Positions 57,512 to 64,000 of a stretch of 64,000 bases of DNA are shown here, in pieces. The notes under the pieces are model-generated. The model saw only the letters and a list, made by a program, of their open reading frames with translations. It was not told the origin of the DNA and searched no databases. Numbering within the stretch: the stretch's first letter is position 1; each line of letters begins with the position of its first letter. Source of the stretch: Nocardioides renjunii (GTDB taxonomy: Bacteria > Actinomycetota > Actinomycetes > Propionibacteriales > Nocardioidaceae); assembly GCF_034661175.1 (NCBI RefSeq), contig NZ_CP141058.1, positions 3,534,001 to 3,598,000 of the forward strand, read 5' to 3'. A program made the translations under genes and the position numbers.

Positions 57512-58645
57512 ATGCGCATCGACTTCCACGCGTCGGCGCGGCCGACGCTCGGGGTGGAGTGGGAGCTCGCGCTCGTCGACCGGGTCAGCCGCGACCTCGT
57601 GAGCGTCGCCTCCGACCTGCACGAGCTGGCCGGCGGCCGGCTCGACGAGCCCGAACGCCTGCACAAGGAGCTGCTGCGCAACACCATCGAGGTGGTGACC
57701 GGCATCTGCGACACCGTCGGGGAGGCCGTGACCGACCTGCGCGACACGCTGTCCGTGGTCGCACCGGCCGCCGGCGAGCTCGGCGTCGACCTGCTCGGCG
57801 CCGGCTCGCACCCGTTCGCCGACTGGTCCCACCAGCAGCTCACCGAGGGCCACCGCTACGCCGAGCTCATCAACCGCACCCAGTGGTGGGGCCGCCAGAT
57901 GCTCATCTGGGGAGTCCACGTGCACGTCGGCATGCCCGAGCGTGACCGCGTGATGCCGGTCCTGGCGTCGATGCTGACGACGTACCCCCACCTCCTCGCC
58001 CTGTCGGCGAGCTCGCCGATCTGGGCCGGCCAGGACACCGGCTACGCCTCCAACCGGGCGCTGATGTTCCAGCAGCTGCCGACGGCGGGACTGCCGTTCG
58101 CGTTCGACACGTGGGCCGAGTTCGAGAAGTGCATCTCCGACCAGACCACCACCGGCATCATCGACTCGATGTCCGACGTCCGGTGGGACCTGCGGCCGGC
58201 CCCGCACCTGGGCACCCTCGAGCACCGCGTCTGCGACGGGATGTCGGACCTGCGCGAGCTGGCCGCCCTGACCGCGCTCGTGCACTGCCTCGTCGTCGAC
58301 CTCGACACCCGGCTCGCCGCCGGCGAGGAGCTGCCGACGATGCCGCCGTGGCAGGTCCAGGAGAACAAGTGGCGCGCCGCGCGCTACGGCCTCGAGGCGA
58401 TCGTCATCGTCGACGACCGCAACCGCGAGCGGCTCGTCACCGAGGACCTCGACGACCTGCTCGAGCGGCTGACCCCGGTCGCCAAGCGGCTGGGCTGCGA
58501 GGACGAGCTGCGCAGCGTCGCGGACATCCCGACCCGCGGGGCGTCCTACCAGCGCCAGCGCGCGGTCGCGCACGAGTCCGGCGGCGACCTGGTCGCGGTC
58601 GTCGACGCCCTGGTCGACGAGCTGGCCCACTCGCTCACCGACTGA
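57512..58645 (+). CDS. Carboxylate-amine ligase, YbdK/GCS2 family
   Basis: 377 residues. PTLGVEWELALVD opens the GCS2 fold with a metal-binding Glu; KELLRNTIEVVTGIC, WGVHVHVGMPERD, HLLALSASSPIWAGQDTGYASNR and MPPWQVQENKWRAARYGLEA are the conserved family segments. YbdK proteins form gamma-glutamyl-type bonds weakly in vitro; actinobacterial copies may relate to mycothiol or cofactor synthesis, not shown here. Cytosolic. Confidence 0.9.
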   Translation: MRIDFHASARPTLGVEWELALVDRVSRDLVSVASDLHELAGGRLDEPERLHKELLRNTIEVVTGICDTVGEAVTDLRDTLSVVAPAAGELGVDLLGAGSHPFADWSHQQLTEGHRYAELINRTQWWGRQMLIWGVHVHVGMPERDRVMPVLASMLTTYPHLLALSASSPIWAGQDTGYASNRALMFQQLPTAGLPFAFDTWAEFEKCISDQTTTGIIDSMSDVRWDLRPAPHLGTLEHRVCDGMSDLRELAALTALVHCLVVDLDTRLAAGEELPTMPPWQVQENKWRAARYGLEAIVIVDDRNRERLVTEDLDDLLERLTPVAKRLGCEDELRSVADIPTRGASYQRQRAVAHESGGDLVAVVDALVDELAHSLTD

Positions 58646-58769
58646 GCCGCCTCCCCCGGCCGCCTTCAGCACAACGACGTACGGTCGGGGCGCGCCCTTG
58701 TGGCGCCCGTCACGGGGCGAGAGGATGCGCGGGCGCCCCACCTCGGGGTGAGGGGCAGAGGAGGACCGA

Positions 58770-60170
58770 GTGCTCGATCCGATCGACCCGACGGGGACCG
58801 GCTTCCTGCTCGCCGAGAACCGCAACATGCCGATGCACGTCGGCGGCCTCCAGCTCTTCGAGAAGCCGGCGGGCGCCGGGCGCGGCTACGCCCGCGAGAT
58901 GTACGAGCAGATGCGCGCCGTCGAGCAGGTGTCGCCCCTCTTCCTCAAGCACCCGCACCGCTCCGTCCGCACGGCCGGGCAGCTGGTCTGGCAGCCCGAC
59001 GAGCAGTTCGACATCGAGCACCACGTCCGCCACAGCGCCCTGCCCAAGCCCGGCCGCGTCCGCGAGCTGCTGGAGCTGTGCTCGCGCCTGCACAGCTCGC
59101 GGCTGGCCTGGGAGCGCCCGCTGTGGGAGGCCACCGTGATCGAGGGCCTGCGCGACGGACGGGTCGCGCTCTACACCAAGACCCACCACGCCCTCGTCGA
59201 CGGCGTCTCGGCGATGCGGCTGCTGGCCAGCGTGCTCTCGACCGACCCCGACGAGCGCGACATGCCCGCCCCCTGGGCGCAGCGCCCGCGCCCGCCGCGC
59301 GAACGGCCGGCCACCGCCAGCGCCTCGCTGTCGGACGTCTCGGCCGCCACCGTGCGTACGGCGCTCGCGCTCGCGACCGAGGCCGCCGGGATGCCCGGCG
59401 CGCTGGTGCGCACGCTCAACCGGGGTGTGCGCAACGAGACCTCCGCGCTGTCGCTCTACGCCCCGCGCACGATCCTCAACCAGAGCATCACCGGCTCGCG
59501 CCGGTTCGCCGCCCAGGACTGGCCGGTCGAGCGGCTGCGCGCCGTCGGCCGGGCGAGCGGCACCACGATCAACGACGTCGTGCTGGCGATGGTCAGCGGC
59601 GCGATGCGGACCTACCTCGCCGAGCTCGACGCGCTGCCGGACACCACGCTGGTGTCGATGGTCCCGGTCGGGCTCAACGCCAAGCAGTCCCAGCTCGCCT
59701 CCACCGACGGCGGCAACGCCGTCGGCTCCGTCATGGTGCAGCTCGGCACCCACCTCGACGACCCGGCCGACCGCCTCGCCGCGATCCACCGCTCGATGAA
59801 GGACGGCAAGGAGGCGCTGTCGGCGATGACCCCGGCGCAGATCGTGGCGATGAGCGCGCTCGGCCAGGCGCCCGCCATCCTCGGCCCGGTGCTGCGGATG
59901 CAGGGCATCGTCCGACCGCCCTACAACCTCATCGTCAGCAACGTCCCGGGCCCGCGCACCACCCACTACTGGAACGGCGCCCGGCTGACCGGGATGTATC
60001 CGCTGTCCATCCCGATCAACGGGATGGCGCTCAACATCACCTGCACGTCCTACGACGGAAAGATGTGCTTCGGGCTCACCGGCTGTCGGCGCACGGTCCC
60101 GCACCTGCAGGTGCTGCTGCAGTACCTCGACGACGAGCTCGTCGCGCTCGAGCGGGCGGCGGGGGTGTAG
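58770..60170 (+). CDS. Wax ester synthase / diacylglycerol acyltransferase (WS/DGAT)
   Basis: 466 residues. The catalytic HHxxxDG motif is KTHHALVDGVSAMRL (about residue 142). NDVVLAMVSGAMRTYL (the ND motif) and NLIVSNVPGPRTTHYWNGARLTGMYPLS near the C-terminus complete the actinobacterial WS/DGAT pattern. It esterifies fatty alcohols or diacylglycerol with acyl-CoA to make storage lipid. GAGGAG lies 6 nt before the GTG. It stands alone, without a lipase or acyl-CoA reductase gene. Confidence 0.94.
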   Translation: MLDPIDPTGTGFLLAENRNMPMHVGGLQLFEKPAGAGRGYAREMYEQMRAVEQVSPLFLKHPHRSVRTAGQLVWQPDEQFDIEHHVRHSALPKPGRVRELLELCSRLHSSRLAWERPLWEATVIEGLRDGRVALYTKTHHALVDGVSAMRLLASVLSTDPDERDMPAPWAQRPRPPRERPATASASLSDVSAATVRTALALATEAAGMPGALVRTLNRGVRNETSALSLYAPRTILNQSITGSRRFAAQDWPVERLRAVGRASGTTINDVVLAMVSGAMRTYLAELDALPDTTLVSMVPVGLNAKQSQLASTDGGNAVGSVMVQLGTHLDDPADRLAAIHRSMKDGKEALSAMTPAQIVAMSALGQAPAILGPVLRMQGIVRPPYNLIVSNVPGPRTTHYWNGARLTGMYPLSIPINGMALNITCTSYDGKMCFGLTGCRRTVPHLQVLLQYLDDELVALERAAGV

Positions 60171-60191
60171 GTGCGGAGGAAGCACCCGCCG

Positions 60192-61406
60192 CTACCCGAT
60201 CACCGGGGCGATCTCGAGCCCCCCGCCCACCTGCTCCGCGACCGCCGCCAGCCGAGCGACGGTGATGTCGGCGACGGTCGCCAGCCCGGCGAGCTGGGCG
60301 TTGGACCCCGGCCGGGTCGGCTCGGCGGAGTTGATGCTGATGCAGCGGCGGGTGCCGCCGTCGGCGCGGTTGGCCAGCGCCACCGCGTGCCCGGTGGTGC
60401 CGCTCCCCGCGAAGGGGTCGAGGACCACGACGTCGTCCGGCAGGGTCGCGAGGATCCGGCGGACGAGCCCGGTCGGCTTGGGCGACTCGAAGACGTGGCC
60501 GACCAGGGCCTTGAGCTCGGCGACGGCGGTGTCGGTGGAGCCGATCTCCTCGGAGAGCCAGATGGTGCGCAGCTTCTTGCGGCGGCCGCCCTCGCGCTCG
60601 AGCCAGTCGCGCTGGAAGATGTCGACCCGCTCGCCGGCGCGGCCGCGGATCACCCGGCACTCGAGGTCGTCGGGCCGCTCGTCGACCCGGGGCCGCGACC
60701 AGCGCCACACCGCTGGCCGGCCGTCGCCGAAGACCGGGGTCAACGGCTGGCTGCCCGGGAACTCGGCGGTCGCCACGCGGCCGCTCACCGGGTCGCCGTG
60801 GAGCGCGAAGTGGAGGGTGGGCGCGGTGAGCGGGTTGAATTTCTTGTTGGTGTTGCGCAGCGGCAGGTAGCGGAACCGCCGGCCGTCGTCCGTGCGGAGC
60901 GGGAAGTCCGCCTCGTCCACCGACTCGGTCGTGCTGGCGTCCACCGCGCAGGCCGGCAGGTGCCGGGCGTACGCCAGGACGTACTCGTGGCTGGTCGCGA
61001 ACCCGCGGCCGAGCTGGCGGCCCTTCGGGTTGAGGCTGACCACGACCTGCGCCAGGAAGTTGGCCTCCCCGAACACCTCGTCCATCAGCAGCCGGAGGTG
61101 GGCCACCTCGTTGTCGTCGATGCTGACGAACACGGCCCCGTGCTGGGCGAGGACCTCGCGGACGGCGAGGAGGCGCGGGCGCATCATGGCGGTCCACGCG
61201 GCGTGCCGGCCGGCGTACGGGTCGGCGTGCGAGCCGTCGCGGAAGCGGTCGGCGTAGGCGAAGTCGTTGCCGGTGTTGTAGGGCGGATCGGTGTAGACGA
61301 CGTCGACGGACCCGGGCTCGAGCCGCGGCAGCACGTCGAGGTTGTCCCCGGCGTGGAAGGCGTTCCACGGGAGCGCCGGCACGGGAGGCACGGGCTCGTC
61401 GGGCAC
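60192..61406 (-). CDS. Site-specific DNA methyltransferase (N6-adenine/N4-cytosine, type III Mod-like)
   Basis: 404 residues from GTG 61406. VDVVYTDPPYNTGNDF carries the catalytic DPPY (residues 40-43), and VVLDPFAGSGTTGHAVALAN near residue 330 is the AdoMet-binding FxGxG motif; catalytic-before-binding order marks the beta class of Mod proteins. The central region is the likely target-recognition domain. No restriction gene is beside it, so it is solitary and may be epigenetic. TAGGCT (61414-61419) ends 7 nt before the GTG. The frame extends upstream but that part looks non-coding. Confidence 0.9.
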   Translation of the reverse strand: MPDEPVPPVPALPWNAFHAGDNLDVLPRLEPGSVDVVYTDPPYNTGNDFAYADRFRDGSHADPYAGRHAAWTAMMRPRLLAVREVLAQHGAVFVSIDDNEVAHLRLLMDEVFGEANFLAQVVVSLNPKGRQLGRGFATSHEYVLAYARHLPACAVDASTTESVDEADFPLRTDDGRRFRYLPLRNTNKKFNPLTAPTLHFALHGDPVSGRVATAEFPGSQPLTPVFGDGRPAVWRWSRPRVDERPDDLECRVIRGRAGERVDIFQRDWLEREGGRRKKLRTIWLSEEIGSTDTAVAELKALVGHVFESPKPTGLVRRILATLPDDVVVLDPFAGSGTTGHAVALANRADGGTRRCISINSAEPTRPGSNAQLAGLATVADITVARLAAVAEQVGGGLEIAPVIG

Positions 61407-61542
61407 GAGGCGCAGCCTAGGCGTTCGGGACCGCTGCCAGCGGTGACCCGGCCGCGACCGGCGTACGCCGCCCGACCGCCCGCCGCGGACCGCTCGTCCC
61501 AATTTTCCCACCAGTCCCACGTCGTCCTTTACTCTGGATCGC
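61407..61542. promoter_or_regulatory. Divergent leaderless promoters, methyltransferase / phosphodiester glycosidase
   Basis: Minus TAGGCT (61414-61419) and plus TACTCT (61530-61535) both end 7 nt before their start codons. A stretch with AATTTTCCC near 61500 stands out as AT-rich and could be part of the plus -35 region. Confidence 0.6.
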
Positions 61543-62955
61543 GTGTCACTCTTCGCGCGCCGCCCCGTGCCCTCCGCCCCCGCCCGCACCCGTGTCCTGA
61601 CGATCGCCACCGCCGGCGTCCTCGTCGCCGGTCTCGGCGTGGGCCTCGGCACCCCGTCGGTCGCCGACGACGGCCGCAGCGGCTCCGCCTCCGGCCGCGA
61701 CGGCCTGTCCGGCGCGGCCAGCGGCTACCGCGGCCGCAACCAGACCTCGGACGGCAGGCCGGGCCTGGTCGTCGGCCCGGAGGTCAGCCGGCGTGGCCGC
61801 ACGCCGGTGATCGCCAACGAGGCGACGTACGAGATCGCGCCCGGCGTGACGCTGCGTGAGTGGGACCAGATCGACGGTCGCCAGCCGATCGGCCAGGTGC
61901 GGATGAACCTCGTCACCGTCAACCTCGACGCCGCCAACATCAGCTTCGGCGCGCTCACCCCCAGCTTCGTCACCAGCCGCCGCACCGTGAGCCAGCTGGG
62001 CCGGTGGAGCTCCGCGCTGACGGCGGTCAACGGCGACTTCTTCGACATCGGCCAGACCGACGCGCCGCTCGGCGTGACGGTCGAGGACGGCGGCGTCCTC
62101 ACCGGCTCGCGCGAGGGGTGGATCCCCGGGGTCAACTCCAGCCTGTGGTTCGACGCGTCGGGCCCCCACGTGAGCCCGCTGAGCGTGCAGTACTCCATCC
62201 GCCAGGCGCGCGACTGGGTCGTCAGCGGCTTCAACCACCCGCGGGTGCCGCAGGGCCAGATCGGCGTGTTCACCCACGCCTTCAACCGCACCAAGGGCTA
62301 CACCGTCACCGACGGCAAGAAGTACGTCCGCGAGGTCGTGCTGCGCAAGAACCGCGTGGTGTCGAACCGCTCCACGCTCTCCCTCGGCCAGAAGATCCGC
62401 AAGAAGGACCGCGTGCTGATCGGCGTCGGCCGGGGCGCCAAGCAGCTCAAGACGCTCAAGCCCCGCCAGCGCGTGACGCTCGCGCAGCGCATCGAGGGCG
62501 GCCGCCCGACCGCCGCCATCAGCGGTGACCGGCCGCTGCTGGTCAACGGCGTGCGCACCGTCATCAACAACACGATCGCCCACCCGCGCACCGCGGTCGG
62601 CATCGACGCCGACGGACGTCGCCTGCACGTCCTCGTCGTCGACGGTCGCTCCGCCGCGAGCCGCGGCTACACGATGGTCGAGCTCGCAGACTTCATGACC
62701 GCCCTCGGCGCCGAGAACGCCATCAACCTCGACGGCGGCGGCTCCTCCGCGATGTACACCCGCAACGGCACCGGGGCGATGGCGGTCGTCAACGAGCCGT
62801 CCGACGGCAGCGAGCGCCGGGTGCCCAACGGCTTCGGCGTGTTCTACAACGCGCCCCTGCCGCCCGTCGTGCCGATCCTGCCGACCCCGACCACCACGCC
62901 GACCCCGACGCCGACCCCGACCGTCACCCCGACGGTCCCGCCGCCGCCGGGCTGA
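61543..62955 (+). CDS. Secreted phosphodiester glycosidase (NAGPA-like) domain protein
   Basis: 470 residues from GTG. A signal peptide (LTIATAGVLVAGLGVGL) is followed by a short disordered region. The NAGPA domain (about 100-440) includes SALTAVNGDFFDIGQTDAPLG, TAVGIDADGRRLHVLVVDGRS and NAINLDGGGSSAMY, with the conserved Asp and Gly cluster. A threonine/proline-rich tail (PTPTTTPTPTPTPTVTPTVP) probably spans the wall. The family removes sugar phosphodiesters, so it may remodel the cell-surface glycans encoded elsewhere in the window (inference). Confidence 0.9.
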   Translation: MSLFARRPVPSAPARTRVLTIATAGVLVAGLGVGLGTPSVADDGRSGSASGRDGLSGAASGYRGRNQTSDGRPGLVVGPEVSRRGRTPVIANEATYEIAPGVTLREWDQIDGRQPIGQVRMNLVTVNLDAANISFGALTPSFVTSRRTVSQLGRWSSALTAVNGDFFDIGQTDAPLGVTVEDGGVLTGSREGWIPGVNSSLWFDASGPHVSPLSVQYSIRQARDWVVSGFNHPRVPQGQIGVFTHAFNRTKGYTVTDGKKYVREVVLRKNRVVSNRSTLSLGQKIRKKDRVLIGVGRGAKQLKTLKPRQRVTLAQRIEGGRPTAAISGDRPLLVNGVRTVINNTIAHPRTAVGIDADGRRLHVLVVDGRSAASRGYTMVELADFMTALGAENAINLDGGGSSAMYTRNGTGAMAVVNEPSDGSERRVPNGFGVFYNAPLPPVVPILPTPTTTPTPTPTPTVTPTVPPPPG

Positions 62956-62961
62956 CCCGCG

Positions 62962-63579
62962 TCAGGCGTCAGGCGCCGCGAACACCACGACGTACGTCAC
63001 CGGCGCCAGGCACTGGACGGTCGCCTTGGGCAGCTGCGGGACGACCTCGAAGCCGGCCTCGCCCGCCTCGATCGTCACGCCCGTGGGCGCCTCGCACCCG
63101 ACCGCGACGACCGCGCCGTAGGGCGTCGCGTCCGGCGTCTGCTGCGCGAGGTCGCGCACCGTGGCGGCCACGGTGTCGGGGAGCCCCGCCCCGAGCCCGG
63201 TGACGAAGTCCGCCACCGCCTGGTCGCCGTCCAGCGCGAACGCCATCGTCGACGTGGCGCCCCCGCCCTCCGTGGCGCTCACGAGCGAGGCCTCGGTCAC
63301 CCCCGCCGAGCCGGTGGCGGGGATCGTGGCCGCGGCCCCACCGCCCGCGTCGGTCGGGGTGCTCTCGGTCGGCTCGTCGGTCGGGGACTCCGTCTGTGCG
63401 GGAGTCTCCGTGGGTGTCTCCGACGGCGTCGGGGAGCTCGACGACCCGGCCGGGTCGGTGGCCGTGTCGTCCCCCTCGGCCCCGCAGGCGGTGAGCCCGG
63501 CGGCCAGGGCCAGGCCGGCGAGCAGGGCGGCGGTCCGGCCGCTCGAGCGGTGGGACGAGGGCGACGTCAGGGTGGTCAT
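62962..63579 (-). CDS. Hypothetical lipoprotein
   Basis: 205 residues. A signal peptide ends in LTACG (cysteine about residue 32). A Ser/Thr/Pro/Glu-rich linker (residues 40-80) is followed by a small domain (about 90-200) with two cysteines (VAVGCEAPTG, VQCLAPVTY) that could form a disulfide. No family is recognised. Minus TATCGT lies 9 nt before the ATG. Confidence 0.75.
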   Translation of the reverse strand: MTTLTSPSSHRSSGRTAALLAGLALAAGLTACGAEGDDTATDPAGSSSSPTPSETPTETPAQTESPTDEPTESTPTDAGGGAAATIPATGSAGVTEASLVSATEGGGATSTMAFALDGDQAVADFVTGLGAGLPDTVAATVRDLAQQTPDATPYGAVVAVGCEAPTGVTIEAGEAGFEVVPQLPKATVQCLAPVTYVVVFAAPDA

Positions 63580-63686
63580 GGTGCTTGGACGATAACCAAC
63601 CCCGGACCGCTCCCCCGCCAGGCGCGACGCGGCTCCGGCCGGTGGCGACGTCGACGGCGTAGCCGTCCCACTGGCAGGCTGGCGCC

Positions 63687-64000
63687 ATGACCAGCGGTAT
63701 CCAGACCGAGCCGGTGCGCGAGGCCGTGCGCGCGTACGCCGCCCGCCAGCCGCAGCTGACGGCGGCCACGGCCGGCTACGTGACCCTGATCCGCACCCTG
63801 CTCGACGACGCGGGGATCGACTACCTGAGCGTCACCGGCCGGACCAAGAGCGTCGCGTCGTTCTCGGCCAAGGCCAACCGCACCGAGGCGGGGGTGCCGC
63901 TCTACCCCGAGCCGCTCGAGCAGATCACCGACCAGATCGGCGTGCGGGTCATCACCTACGTCCACAACGACGTGGCCGCGGTGGCCGAGCTCCTGGCCGA
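63687..64000 (+). CDS. RelA/SpoT-domain (GTP pyrophosphokinase-like) protein, 3' end outside window
   Basis: The first 104 codons are present. YVTLIRTLLDDAGIDYLSVTGRTKSVASFSAKANR and LEQITDQIGVRVITYVHNDVAAVAELL match the synthetase fold of RelA/SpoT and small alarmone synthetases: the RTKS stretch binds ATP and DQIGVRV carries the catalytic aspartate. A short alarmone synthetase or a GTP pyrophosphokinase-like protein is likely; domain order beyond residue 104 is unknown. A CAGGCT box ends 6 nt before the ATG. Confidence 0.85.
   Translation, partial: MTSGIQTEPVREAVRAYAARQPQLTAATAGYVTLIRTLLDDAGIDYLSVTGRTKSVASFSAKANRTEAGVPLYPEPLEQITDQIGVRVITYVHNDVAAVAELLA

Overview
The window is GC-rich actinobacterial chromosome. 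The gene set points to Nocardioidaceae or a close relative: DUF3000 next to RNase D, an HrpA helicase of about 1300 residues, an ECF42 sigma factor with its DGPF partner, WS/DGAT, LigC-type ligase, many GTG starts, and many TANNNT boxes ending 6-7 nt before a start codon (leaderless transcripts). Genus is an inference. Reading frames, motifs and repeats were read directly; family names are recalled and were not searched.

Layout. 1-5650 (minus): seven genes joined by 4-bp ATGA overlaps that make modified amino sugars for a surface glycan (WbpB/D/E-like and LegB/LegC/PglD-like steps plus a glycosyltransferase). 5789-12993: housekeeping genes pth, rplY, pepN, prs, glmU and a small CxxC protein. 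13096-14131: a frameshifted gene running into a tRNA-Gln, then a tandem duplication and a long stem-loop. 14302-17756: two ATPase/permease pairs of ABC-2 type. 17758-18874: an IS481-family element inserted exactly at the shared stop codons of two convergent genes. 18876-21984 (minus): a compact operon resembling an orphan type VII secretion effector module, with a helical WXG-like protein ending in a glycine-zipper membrane region, a small helical partner, a four-helix membrane protein and two accessory genes. 22025-28843: LigC ligase and a LigD-type polymerase flanking a sulfotransferase and a glycosyltransferase-Stealth fusion.

28895-31139: MsrB, a lipoprotein, and a cysteine dioxygenase-rhodanese operon with a palindromic operator candidate. 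31291-33353 and 40419-43531: coproporphyrin-route heme genes (ChdC, CgoX, HemE) with DUF3000 and RNase D, split by a 7-kb block holding a NYN-LOTUS protein, a DUF4349 lipoprotein and a sulfonate-use operon (SsuD-like monooxygenase, FMN reductase, flavin reductase, MFS carrier) divergent from a LysR regulator. 43535-50525: solute-binding lipoprotein, MazF-like protein, unknown gene, HrpA, small membrane protein. 50680-54568: DGPF protein with ECF42, then a two-component system. 54590-64000: SDR, DUF402, ThrE-type exporter, YbdK-type ligase, WS/DGAT, a solitary adenine methyltransferase, a secreted phosphodiester glycosidase, a lipoprotein, and the start of a RelA/SpoT-domain gene cut by the window edge.

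The most interesting parts are the putative type VII effector/immunity operon, the IS481 insertion in which one CTAG supplies stop codons to three genes, and the glycosyltransferase-Stealth fusion beside a sulfotransferase. No CRISPR array, rRNA, phage structural gene or secretion ATPase was seen.
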